A stretch of 10,175 nucleotides of DNA from an uncultured bacterium. GTDB taxonomy: Bacteria > Bacillota > Clostridia > Lachnospirales > Lachnospiraceae. The stretch is from contig CAJMMH010000077.1 of assembly GCA_905214365.1 (NCBI GenBank), positions 1 to 10,175 of the forward strand. The letters run 5' to 3'. The position numbers and the translations under genes were made by a program. This document shows, one piece after another, positions 1 through 6,094 of this stretch (its first letter is position 1; each line of letters begins with the position of its first letter). The notes under the pieces are model-generated. The model was not told where the DNA came from. It was given only the letters and a program-made list of their open reading frames with translations, and did not search any database.

Positions 1-26
1 TTTTTCTATTTTCCACATTTTGCATT

Positions 27-56
27 TTTACAAGAAGGCTTCTTTTCCGGTATAAT
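27..56 (+). promoter_or_regulatory. Promoter of the XRE gene pair with palindromic candidate operator
   Basis: A -35 box TTTACA (27-32) and a perfect -10 box TATAAT (51-56) are separated by 18 bp. The spacer holds the palindrome AAGAAG-G-CTTCTT (32-44), overlapping the last base of the -35 box. A dyad between the two boxes is where a repressor would block RNA polymerase, so autoregulation by one of the downstream HTH proteins is a reasonable inference. No other promoter of this quality is visible before the first gene. Confidence 0.65.
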
Positions 57-62
57 ATAGAA

Positions 63-256
63 GGGATATTTTTGTTTCGCCCTCTGTAATCGGAACAGAA
101 TCACGGATTCCCCTTATTTTGTCTTGTTTCCGAATCGTACACTGACGGTACTGTGACCTATGCAGTTCCATTCAGCCGATCCATTCAGATACATTGCGGC
201 TGCCTTTTTGCGAACAGCCGCGCATAATCTGCCTATGAAAGGAGTCTGTTATTTCC
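63..256 (+). promoter_or_regulatory. Long structured 5' leader of the XRE operon
   Basis: If transcription starts about 7 nt after the -10 box, the leader is roughly 190 nt. It contains a 7-bp perfect stem GCGGCTG/CAGCCGC (196-202 and 215-221) 16 nt before the ribosome binding site AAAGGAG (238-244). A possible longer-range pairing exists between CGGAAC near 92 and GTTTCCG near 127. No convincing coding sequence is seen. Whether the leader regulates anything is unknown. Confidence 0.35.
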
Positions 257-589
257 ATGAACGTACAAGAACGAACCATTCAGCTGATGAAACAGCGGAA
301 CTGGACTTTCTACCGGCTTGCCAAAGAAGCCAAGCTGCCGCATTCTACCATATCAAACGTATTTTCCCGCAACTACAGCGTTTCTATTCCGATTCTCGAA
401 AGCCTGTGCCGCGCATTCAACATCACGCCCGCACAGTTTTTTTCGGATGACAATGCGGAAGCCATGCCGGTCAACCGGGACCAGCTCTCTCTGATTCATA
501 CCTGGGCGTCCCTTACCGCCGACCAGCGCGCCTGTGTCCTGAAGCTGATGGAATCCATGAGCGTGCCCGTAAAGGAGGACAACCAATGA
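257..589 (+). CDS. XRE-family helix-turn-helix regulator (first of a pair)
   Basis: A 110-residue putative cytoplasmic DNA-binding protein. The N-terminal two thirds form an XRE/Cro-CI-like domain: helix 1 at about residues 3-13, then the helix-turn-helix at about 18-38 (YRLAKEAKLPHSTISNVF), followed by the family-typical stretch SVSIPILESLCRAFNITPAQFF (in part, 41-62). The C-terminal ~45 residues are short and alpha-helical, with no ligand domain. The start ATG is supported by AAAGGAG 12 nt upstream. The stop TGA overlaps the ATG of the next gene, so the two are cotranscribed and probably translationally coupled. The target is unknown; the palindrome in its own promoter is a candidate operator. 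It could also be a phage- or element-derived repressor, although no phage genes are nearby. Confidence 0.85.
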   Translation: MNVQERTIQLMKQRNWTFYRLAKEAKLPHSTISNVFSRNYSVSIPILESLCRAFNITPAQFFSDDNAEAMPVNRDQLSLIHTWASLTADQRACVLKLMESMSVPVKEDNQ

Positions 590-1020
590 ATGTACAGAAA
601 CGTCTGCGCGAACTGATGAATGAACGGAACTGGAGCTGTTACCGCCTCGCCAAAGAGTCCGACCTGTCCCAGTCTACCGTTGCCAACCTGTTTGACCGCA
701 ACAACAGCGTCTCGATTCCGGTTCTCGAAATCATCTGCGAAGGCCTCGGAATCAGCATGTCACAGTTTTTCATCCAGGAAAACGAGGTCTTTGCTATCCT
801 GACACCGGAAGAAAAGGATTTCCTCTACCACTGGATCTCCCTTACCCCGGAACAGCAGCAGGCACTCCGCGATCTGATGAACCTGATGAAGCCCCGCCGC
901 AAACGCCCCGTTGTTTACCTGGCACCGGACAACCCGAAACGTGTTTCCAGGAAAAAGAAAACAACTGCGGCGGCAGATGGTTCGCCTTCCATCTCCGATA
1001 CAGATGCCGAGGTCAAGTAA
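586..1020 (+). CDS. XRE-family helix-turn-helix regulator with basic C-terminal tail (second of a pair)
   Basis: A 144-residue paralogue of the preceding protein: by eye 35 of the first 62 residues are identical, and both begin MNVQ. The helix-turn-helix lies at about 18-38 (YRLAKESDLSQSTVANLF). Residues about 70-100 keep the LTPEQQ-type helices seen in the first copy. Unlike copy 1 it carries a 40-residue tail rich in Lys/Arg (RRKR, RKKK) that ends in a Ser/Asp/Ala-rich, probably disordered segment. The start is well defined: AAAGGAGG ends 7 nt before the ATG, and ATGA overlaps the upstream stop. The pair looks like a local duplication; heterodimerisation or divided labour on one operator is inference only. 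Confidence 0.85.
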   Translation: MNVQKRLRELMNERNWSCYRLAKESDLSQSTVANLFDRNNSVSIPVLEIICEGLGISMSQFFIQENEVFAILTPEEKDFLYHWISLTPEQQQALRDLMNLMKPRRKRPVVYLAPDNPKRVSRKKKTTAAADGSPSISDTDAEVK

Positions 1021-1108
1021 AACGCAGTCTTTTTCCATTTGTGCAGCCAGGCGGATATTCGCAATCCACCTGGCTGTCCTCAAGGTCTTCTTTCATGCGC
1101 TCATCCAT
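1013..1108 (-). CDS. Possible 31-residue small protein, convergent with the XRE pair
   Basis: Reads MDERMKEDLEDSQVDCEYPP, then 11 more residues to a TGA stop. GAGG lies 7 nt before the ATG, and an extended -10 promoter lies about 65 bp upstream. The middle codons are supplied by the palindromic repeat at 1044-1076, so part of the peptide is translated repeat DNA. Its last 8 bp overlap the end of the second XRE gene on the opposite strand. No family is recognised. It may be a chance ORF; the argument for it is the good spacing of promoter and ribosome binding site. Confidence 0.3.
   Translation of the reverse strand: MDERMKEDLEDSQVDCEYPPGCTNGKRLRFT
1044..1076. repeat. Palindromic REP-like repeat, copy A
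   Basis: Arms CAGCCAGG and CCTGGCTG enclose GGAT-ATTCGCA-ATCC, giving about 12 bp of stem with one mismatch. The core GGATATTCGCAATCC recurs exactly at 7533-7547 and nearly so at 2170-2182. The copy sits 24 bp after the second XRE stop codon and could block exonucleases or aid termination, but no T-run follows it on either strand. Confidence 0.55.
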
Positions 1109-1174
1109 CTTTTTTCCTCACTGCTCGATCAATTCTTATCAGAATTATTCTGAACATTCTGCGTCTTCTTCTCT

Positions 1175-1183
1175 ATTATACCA
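1175..1183 (-). promoter_or_regulatory. Extended -10 promoter reading leftward
   Basis: On the minus strand the sequence is TGGTATAAT, a perfect -10 hexamer with the TGn extension. No good -35 box is seen about 17 bp upstream, which extended -10 promoters can tolerate. Transcription would run into the 31-residue ORF and then antisense to the XRE genes. A 15-bp palindrome TCAGAATTATTCTGA (1139-1153) lies just downstream and could be an operator. Confidence 0.35.
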
Positions 1184-1200
1184 GAAAAACACGGAAACTC

Positions 1201-1238
1201 CTAGAGCGTGTTTGAAAAATCATTCCAACAATCTGCAC
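1201..1238 (+). repeat. Left terminal inverted repeat of a transposon-like unit
   Basis: Positions 1201-1226 are an exact reverse complement of 3431-3456, and the match continues to 36 of 38 bases (1201-1238 against 3419-3456). The end proper probably starts GAGCGTGTTTGAAAAA (1204-1219) after a TA. TA target duplications are typical of IS630-like and some IS5-family elements, but no transposase is present to decide the family. Confidence 0.7.
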
Positions 1239-1466
1239 TTTGGCTCATTCCGAGGTGCTGTCTGCGGTTCATGCGGGCATGACAATAATTTAAGCGTGCA
1301 TTACGCAACCCAAAATGGGCTTGGATCAAAAAGAAGTTATCATTTATGCAGTTGTCGATCAAAGACAGGATTACTTAAATATCATTCGAGGCTTATAACT
1401 TTGTATAAATAAAGTCTATAAATAACAAAAATCCACTTTCCATATATTTTATTACACAGTAAAAGT

Positions 1467-1510
1467 GTGTGGACCGAGAAACCTTGATACGAATCTCTCG
1501 CATTCCACAC
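1467..1510 (-). terminator. Possible terminator after the GH2 relic
   Basis: The arms GTGTGGA (1467-1473) and TCCACAC (1504-1510) enclose a second pairing CGAGA/TCTCG. On the minus strand the stem is followed by a short ACTTTT tract. It lies about 30 bp past the GH2 stop codon. The U-tract is short, so termination would be weak. Confidence 0.4.
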
Positions 1511-1538
1511 GCTTTCTTTTATACTCTGCGGGATGCTT

Positions 1539-1793
1539 TTAATCCTCGATTGCTGCCTTACGGGCATTGATTGCCTTTATCACATCCATATCAAACTTGG
1601 GTTTACGTTCATAGGTATACAGACCGTTTAACTCCTGCTCCACATCATACAGCTGGGTATAGCAGAAGGCAAACATATGGGGATTGTCCAAAAGGGCATC
1701 GGTCAGTCCCTTATATCGGTTCAGGAATTCCTCCTTGGTAGCAGGACCTGCACCATAGCCCCAGCCATCCTTTTCAAACGATATCATTTTTTT
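1539..1793 (-). pseudogene. 3' remnant of a glycoside hydrolase family 2 gene
   Basis: Encodes only the last ~80 residues of what looks like a GH2 beta-galactosidase/beta-glucuronidase-type catalytic domain. The characteristic pieces are DGWGYG, a conserved EEFLNRYKGL helix, FCYTQLYDVEQELNGLYTYE and RKPKF, ending in a natural TAA. These motifs normally close the TIM barrel of a protein of about 600 residues or more; everything before them is absent. The open frame extends upstream to 1838, but that N-terminal part (residues MGGSLTTILTHRGL) does not resemble the family, so the break lies near 1793. The catalytic glutamates are missing and the fragment cannot be active. With the nearby GH105 gene it suggests a former glycan-degradation locus. 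Confidence 0.75.
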
Positions 1794-1838
1794 CTTCAAT
1801 CCCCTGTGTGTTAGGATAGTTGTCAGTGACCCTCCCAT

Positions 1839-2160
1839 CCCTATGCAAAAGCGCAGCCATTTCCAGAAAAATAGATTTTGGGCTTTCCAACACTTTCAAC
1901 CTCCACCTCTAATTCTTCGGAAAAATGAAGGTATCATGTCCATCTCTTGCTCTGCAATAAAACAGGCTCGCAGTAGGGGTATTTTGCATGAGTTTTATAC
2001 GCCACCGTAGACCATCATGCCGCCACTGAAAGTTTGAGGTAGACATTGGTAGGCAACGCAATGATATTAACCGATGCTAAAAGAATTTCGCACCTATTAT
2101 CACTACGGCACCGAACATCGCCAGTCTATTTTTTTCTCCCATCCTGCTCTCCAAACTTCC
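1839..2160 (-). other. Gene-free decayed stretch upstream of the GH2 relic
   Basis: No intact gene is seen. On the minus strand an ATG at about 2142 opens MGEKNRLAMFGAVVIIGAKF before a stop, a hydrophobic run resembling the start of a membrane transporter. After a frame change another hydrophobic stretch (VNIIALPTNVYLKLSV) follows, interrupted by stops. This may be a broken transporter gene, possibly one that once accompanied the GH2 enzyme, but no family can be named with confidence. Confidence 0.3.
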
Positions 2161-2213
2161 CTGTCAAGCGGATATTCGCAATAGAAGCATGGGACTTCCT
2201 TAATTTGTTAAAA
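2161..2213. repeat. Structured repeat, copy B (internally deleted)
   Basis: Begins CTGTCAAGCGGATATTCGCA and ends with a segment almost identical to the right end of the longer copy at 7524-7688: 35 of 38 bases match between 2175-2212 and 7649-7686. It lacks about 111 bp present in the long copy, and the junction falls in TTCGCAAT, which occurs twice in the long copy. It lies 38 bp before the CRISPR relic. Confidence 0.65.
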
Positions 2214-2251
2214 TAATGGTTGCCAAAATCAATCCATGAGAAAGCAACTAA

Positions 2252-2444
2252 GTCGTCCCCTTTGCGGGAGTGTGGATTGAAATCGAACAGATAACTGGAT
2301 CGGAATTAACTATGTAAAAGCTGCTTTCTTTACGGAAGCGTGAATTGAAATCAGTTGAAGCCACATCTAAGCCAGACACAAAACTGTCGCTCCCATCATG
2401 GAAGCGTAAATTGAACTTGCTCACTGCAGGCCTGTCGCTCCCCC
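2252..2444 (+). CRISPR. Decayed type I-C-like CRISPR array relic without cas genes
   Basis: Three 32-bp units lie at 2252-2283, 2320-2351 and 2386-2417, separated by 36-bp and 34-bp unique spacers. A truncated fourth unit, GTCGCTCCCCC (2434-2444), follows after 16 bp. Against an inferred ancestor of the form GTCGCTCCCTTTACGGGAGC + GTGGATTGAAAT, the units match at 28, 26 and 25 of 32 positions. Such repeats, ending in GTGGATTGAAAT, are typical of type I-C systems (known from Bacillus halodurans and many Clostridia), as are spacers of 33-36 bp. The repeat decays from left to right, as expected at the leader-distal end. No leader or cas gene is present, so it is very probably inactive. Confidence 0.75.
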
Positions 2445-2484
2445 ACAGCAAACACAAATCTCAACTTTTTCTATTCACAATGCA

Positions 2485-2547
2485 AAAAGCAGCCGTGTTC
2501 CCAACACTTCCATTCAGAATCTGTCCGGAATTATCACGACTGCTTTT
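2485..2547 (-). terminator. Terminator after the cupin gene
   Basis: On the minus strand AAAAGCAGTCGTG (2547-2535) pairs with CACGGCTGCTTTT (2497-2485) over 13 bp with one G-U pair, followed by TGCATTG after a five-T run. The loop is long (about 37 nt) but contains further TTCC/GGAA pairing. It lies 36 bp past the cupin stop codon. In the plus direction the wobble becomes a C-A mismatch, so the structure favours minus-strand transcripts. Confidence 0.5.
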
Positions 2548-2582
2548 GTTCTATTTCTCGTTTTTTGTTTTCCTATGCTTTT

Positions 2583-3023
2583 TTAGTCTTCCTCTCTTTC
2601 TATTTCATCCTGCTCATTTCCAAATGGATGCTGCGGCGGTGCGGCAATGGAATACATCTTTAATGGCTCGCCGCCACAGTTAATGATATTGTGCCAGGTT
2701 CCTGCCGGAATCATGACTGCGGAATGTTCGCTGGCAATGCAGATATCTTCCATGTTCTCTTCTGAATCGCCAAACTGAACCAATGCGCAGCCTTCCACGA
2801 CCCGGATGTAATGATCCACTTCTTCATGTACTTCAGCACCAATATCCTTTCCGATTGGAATGCTCATCAGCTCAGCCTGCAAATAGTTTCCAGTCCACAA
2901 AGTTGTGCGGAATTTCTGATTCTGCAGTACAGCGCAATCCATATTCAACACAATTGGCTGTCCGCCATAGTCTTTCTGACTTACATTTCTCGGACAGTAA
3001 TTTGAATCTGATGTCCAATGCAT
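2583..3023 (-). CDS. Cupin-domain protein
   Basis: A 146-residue small beta-barrel protein of the RmlC-like cupin superfamily. Motif 1 is represented by GAEVHEEVDHYIRVVEGCAL and motif 2 by IPAGTWHNIINCG, the latter with the metal-type His. The GAEVH and VDHY histidines and the Glu between them give a plausible metal site. The ends are typical of a clostridial cupin family: KDYGGQPIVLNMDCAVLQ near the start and YSIAAPPQHPFG near the end. The frame stays open to 3257, but the upstream residues look random; the start at 3023 has AAGAGG 5 nt upstream and leaves a normal-length protein. The substrate is unknown; homologues are often just called cupins. It lies inside the inverted-repeat-bounded unit and is the only intact gene there. 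Confidence 0.8.
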   Translation of the reverse strand: MHWTSDSNYCPRNVSQKDYGGQPIVLNMDCAVLQNQKFRTTLWTGNYLQAELMSIPIGKDIGAEVHEEVDHYIRVVEGCALVQFGDSEENMEDICIASEHSAVMIPAGTWHNIINCGGEPLKMYSIAAPPQHPFGNEQDEIEREED

Positions 3024-3324
3024 ACAAACCTCTTGCCAGTCTCCGTTCAACATAAGATATGCGGATGACTTCTTTTTGGTCCGGCTATACAGGCAAATCT
3101 TAACTTTTATGATTTCTCCAGTCAGGCATCTGTATACACTGCAACAGCACGCTGGCGGAATGGATACAAATTTTCTGACTGATTCCATTCCTATCGTTCT
3201 GATACGCATATTTTCCAAAAAAACTGCGAAAATGTGCTCTGCCTGATGCAATCTCACACTTTCCTGTAAAGGGATAGTCTGCGCTTTTGGGGCTACCCTG
3301 TAGTATTTGTTTCAGAGTAAGTAA
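3024..3324 (-). other. Gene-free stretch upstream of the cupin gene
   Basis: Two overlapping minus-strand frames are open here, but neither has recognisable protein features or a ribosome binding site. No promoter with both boxes is evident for the cupin gene. The stretch probably contains its leader and promoter plus inner sequence of the mobile unit. Confidence 0.3.
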
Positions 3325-3363
3325 AAAATCAGAGTTCATCCCTATCCGGATTACTCTGATTTT
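3325..3363 (-). terminator. Bidirectional terminator-like hairpin
   Basis: Perfect 11-bp stem AAAATCAGAGT (3325-3335) and ACTCTGATTTT (3353-3363) with a 17-nt loop. On the minus strand it runs into TTTTTT. It would stop transcripts coming from the U32 gene before they reach the cupin gene. It lies inside the inverted-repeat unit, close to its right end. Confidence 0.55.
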
Positions 3364-3418
3364 ACAAAACTTAACGTTTGAAAACTATAGCGTTTTTTAT
3401 GCTGCCGCAAATTGGGAC

Positions 3419-3456
3419 GTGCAGATTGCGGGAATGATTTTTCAAACACGCTCTAG
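3419..3456 (-). repeat. Right terminal inverted repeat of a transposon-like unit
   Basis: Mirror image of the repeat at 1201-1238, 36 of 38 bases matching and the outer 26 perfect. It is followed by TA at 3454-3455, the counterpart of the TA at 1202-1203. It lies 36 bp beyond the stop codon of the U32 gene. Confidence 0.7.
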
Positions 3457-3492
3457 AGTGTATTTGGCTGCACCACCCGGCCCGCCATCCCA

Positions 3493-4518
3493 TCACATAA
3501 GCTCCGGATAGTAACAGACTCTGCCGCAGCCGTCGGGAAACAGCTGTACCTTCATCTGCCGGATATAGTCTGCTTCACTCTCTGCCTGGTCCAACAGACG
3601 GACTGCTGTTTTCACTGCACGGATATCCGCAGCGGTTGCATCAGTATGATTTCCGCGGCTGACAACCTTCAGATATGTAACGCCAGCCTCCCGCAGTCTC
3701 CACAATGCACATAATCCGCAGCCGCCGGCCCCGGTTATCAAATTATTTTTCAGATCATCTGAGGAATTATTTTCCCACTCTTTCTGATCTTCCTCCCTTA
3801 TTTTTTCATCTGTGCACACAGAGCTGACACGCCCCAGCGAATACGGCAGTCGGCAGACTGGCGCCAATTCATCACAATGCAGTGAATTGCAGAATGCGCC
3901 TGTGAAATGACACATTTCATTCAGTACAAATGCTTCATACTCCAAAGGACGGCATGGATTTTTCTGTCTGTCCCAGGCAATACATACCTTCATGTCCGCA
4001 AGCGTTACTTTCCGATGAAAGATGACCCGGCTCACATCAAAGGCCCGCATTTTCTGCACCATTTCATGGTTTATCTCTCCCAGTTCTCCGCTGACATGCA
4101 CAGAAATATCCGAAAAATCCAGGCGATTCAGCGCAAGAAGAAGCGCCGGATCAGCAACAATCCAGGAAGTAAATCCCAGCGTTCTGCACCGCTCTATGGT
4201 CCGAATCAGCTCCGGAAACTGCTGCGGGCAATATGTCAGACTGTTCAGCGTAATGCTGACCGGCACCTGATATGTCGATACCATCTTTGCTAAAATCTCC
4301 AGTTCGCTGAAAGAACCGATCTGTACCTGATAATAGCACACTTCTCTCCGATTCATCGGGCCCGCTGTCCCGTACGCCAATGTCCACGCCTCCGGCACAT
4401 ATCCGCAGAACAGTTCATCCGCTCCCGCCTGTACATACAATGGATAGTCATCAATACTTCCCAGTCCGGCCGTCACCTTCATACTGGCTGTCGCTTTCAT
4501 TCCGTCCAACCCTTTCAT
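3493..4518 (-). CDS. U32-family (UbiU-like) putative 4Fe-4S protein
   Basis: Up to 341 residues, cytoplasmic, no signal peptide. The N-terminus (KVTAGLGSIDDYPLYVQAGA, then DELFCGY) is the first strand and helix of the U32 TIM-barrel-like fold. VPVSITLNSL and VADPALLLAL continue the barrel, and CGLCALWRLREAGVTYLKVV with SRG is the family-typical late segment. Cysteines 203 and 210 are spaced C-X6-C, as in UbiU and other U32 proteins, followed by C222 and C267/C270, so a 4Fe-4S cluster is likely. Proteins once called U32 peptidases include prephenate-dependent tRNA or rRNA hydroxylation factors and the O2-independent ubiquinone hydroxylase UbiU. The exact substrate here is unknown. It follows the UbiV-like gene by 13 bp. 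Start choice: ATG at 4518, or ATG at 4500 with AAAGGG 9 nt upstream. Confidence 0.8.
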   Translation of the reverse strand: MKGLDGMKATASMKVTAGLGSIDDYPLYVQAGADELFCGYVPEAWTLAYGTAGPMNRREVCYYQVQIGSFSELEILAKMVSTYQVPVSITLNSLTYCPQQFPELIRTIERCRTLGFTSWIVADPALLLALNRLDFSDISVHVSGELGEINHEMVQKMRAFDVSRVIFHRKVTLADMKVCIAWDRQKNPCRPLEYEAFVLNEMCHFTGAFCNSLHCDELAPVCRLPYSLGRVSSVCTDEKIREEDQKEWENNSSDDLKNNLITGAGGCGLCALWRLREAGVTYLKVVSRGNHTDATAADIRAVKTAVRLLDQAESEADYIRQMKVQLFPDGCGRVCYYPELM

Positions 4519-4531
4519 AAATAAATCTCAT

Positions 4532-6094
4532 TCACAGCAGTCCGATCACAATCCGATCTGTTCCCTGCTGCAGCGCATCTTTCACGAGCGTGTCATCGTA
4601 AAGGATCGTCTCATCACAGCCATATATCGAATTATATCGTCCAATCATCCGCAGCATATCCGGATACAGGAGTGCCTGTGTCTCGCATACTTCAAAGCCG
4701 CTGCAGTCAGACGTTTCGTTATTTCTCTGCTTTGCACGGTCTCCATTCCGGAAAACGGCAAGCAGCGGACAAAACTGAGACGTGTTCATCTGCCAGAATG
4801 GAAGATGAAGCGTTGTTTTCCCTTTTGGAATATGCACCGGTCGTCCGCAGGCAGGTACGCTGATCCGCTCTATCCCCTCGTGAGTTTGCAGATAGTCACG
4901 ATAAAAATCGGCATTCACGGAGGATTCCGCCCATACAGGCAATTTCGGATCGTATCCGGCACGGTAATACTGACGCGGATCCCTGCGTTGCTTCTGCAGC
5001 AGCATTCCAAGTGTCAGAAGGAAATGATCGCTGTCCCGCCTCTGTATCATGGCCATCATTCCCCAGTCATTACAGACCAGTTCCAGTTTTCTCTGATGCA
5101 CCGCGCACCAGTTGTCCAGTTTTTCAAGCAGCAGTTCAACATCCTTAATCTGGCTTTCCTGCATCCAGGAGCCAGTCAGAACCGGAATAATCCCTTCCCT
5201 CTCTGTTTTTTCCAGAAGCAGCTGCAGCATGTTCCATGCTGGAAATAAATGAGGACATACCTGGTTGCCGATATACAGATACTGAACTGCATGCGCTGCC
5301 AATGGATGATCTTCCAGTCCGTTTTTTTTCCAATATTCCCGAAAAAATTCAGATGCCGACATGCTTAAAAAGCGCCGGTAAAGCTGCGGCCGGTCAATTT
5401 CGATACCAAGTTCATAGAAATCCGGTTGAATCTCTTTCCAGACACAATTATTCTTTTCTGCATCGGTATCAGCATCTGTGTCAACACTCGTATCTGCATT
5501 TATATCCGCGCCGATACTCGTATCAGCACCTGCATCTGCATACATGTCATCCTCTATGCCAATCCTTGTACCTCTGCGCGCCGCTTCGTCCAACCATTTT
5601 TTCTTCTGCGTCTCAAAATCAGGCGAAATCACCGCTTCCTGCTCTGCCGGATATCCGGCCATTTTTTTCGATAACTCTGCGTCATCTTCCTCCAGCTTCC
5701 ATGTAATATAATTCATATACTCCCGAAGCAGATGCAGGGCTTCCTTTTGAAAGTCCGGCACATCCGTCTGCACCCGGTATCCGAATGCAAATCCATACGC
5801 TTCTGATCCCTCCGCTGATATCTGCAGTTCGGACGACTCCAGTGTAACTATGGCAAAACGGTTCTCAAAAAAATGCAGAAAATACAACTGAAACTGCAGC
5901 TGCTCCACATCAGTTTTCGCCAGCGCAGGGAATGAGTCTGCCTGCCGGTTCATTTGCGGGTCCGGCGTCATATATCCCGGAAGCGGATCTGCCAGACGAA
6001 AGGTAAAACCATCCGGAGACAGCTCCAGAAAACGGATTTCCGTTTCCTTTGTTCCAATACGCAGACGGCCTCCTGCAATTGCGGATGGAATCAT
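4532..6094 (-). CDS. Two-domain protein: unknown N-terminal domain plus UbiV/U32-like C-terminal region
   Basis: 520 residues from the ATG at 6094, which has GGAGG 8 nt upstream; that GGAGG lies inside the longer reading beginning at 6109, so the longer start is unlikely. Positions below count from 6109. Residues 10-155 are a beta-rich domain with a conserved-looking ending (REYMNYITWKLEEDDAELSK, then GYPAE), distantly PilZ-like. Residues 187-219 are an Asp/Ala/Thr-rich linker. Residues 276-350 read like UbiV: YIGNQVCPHLFPAW, a helix, IPVLTGSW, another helix, then LELVCNDWG, where UbiV has an END/NDxG motif. HLPFWQMNTSQFCP (435-448) and C469/C475 would complete a four-cysteine 4Fe-4S site with C285. 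The gene directly precedes the UbiU-like gene, supporting a heterodimer. Reaction unknown. Confidence 0.65.
   Translation of the reverse strand: MIPSAIAGGRLRIGTKETEIRFLELSPDGFTFRLADPLPGYMTPDPQMNRQADSFPALAKTDVEQLQFQLYFLHFFENRFAIVTLESSELQISAEGSEAYGFAFGYRVQTDVPDFQKEALHLLREYMNYITWKLEEDDAELSKKMAGYPAEQEAVISPDFETQKKKWLDEAARRGTRIGIEDDMYADAGADTSIGADINADTSVDTDADTDAEKNNCVWKEIQPDFYELGIEIDRPQLYRRFLSMSASEFFREYWKKNGLEDHPLAAHAVQYLYIGNQVCPHLFPAWNMLQLLLEKTEREGIIPVLTGSWMQESQIKDVELLLEKLDNWCAVHQRKLELVCNDWGMMAMIQRRDSDHFLLTLGMLLQKQRRDPRQYYRAGYDPKLPVWAESSVNADFYRDYLQTHEGIERISVPACGRPVHIPKGKTTLHLPFWQMNTSQFCPLLAVFRNGDRAKQRNNETSDCSGFEVCETQALLYPDMLRMIGRYNSIYGCDETILYDDTLVKDALQQGTDRIVIGLL
5456..5542. repeat. Degenerate Asp/Ala-rich coding repeat (interdomain linker)
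   Basis: The minus-strand codons give ADAGADTSIGADINADTS, then VDTDADTDA, built from irregular GAT/GCA/ACx units with two ADTS[IV] copies. Such minisatellite-like linkers can vary in length between strains. It separates the N-terminal domain from the UbiV-like region. Confidence 0.6.

Larger units (their letters stand above)
1201..3456. mobile_element. Transposase-less unit of about 2.25 kb bounded by inverted repeats
   Basis: The two ends are matched inverted repeats flanked by TA, so the interval has the form of a non-autonomous transposon or of a unit left after a transposase gene was replaced. The contents are a GH2 gene relic, a deleted structured repeat, a CRISPR relic and a cupin gene. 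Alternatively the two repeats are scars of two independent insertions in opposite orientation. The sequence between 1239 and 1464 is AT-rich and shows no recognisable gene. Confidence 0.5.

Noticed and set aside
1041..1412. 123-codon plus-strand frame across the left inverted repeat
   Set aside because: It spans the REP-like palindrome and the transposon end, has no ribosome binding site and shows no protein family character.
3024..3257. N-terminal extension of the cupin frame
   Set aside because: The extra 78 residues are Cys/Ile/Lys-rich and unlike the family; a ribosome binding site and the normal cupin length support the start at 3023.
5236..5711. Plus-strand open frames opposite the UbiV-like gene
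   Set aside because: They are the antisense of the low-complexity linker and well-formed minus-strand domains; the peptides are rich in His/Ser/Cys with no recognisable fold.
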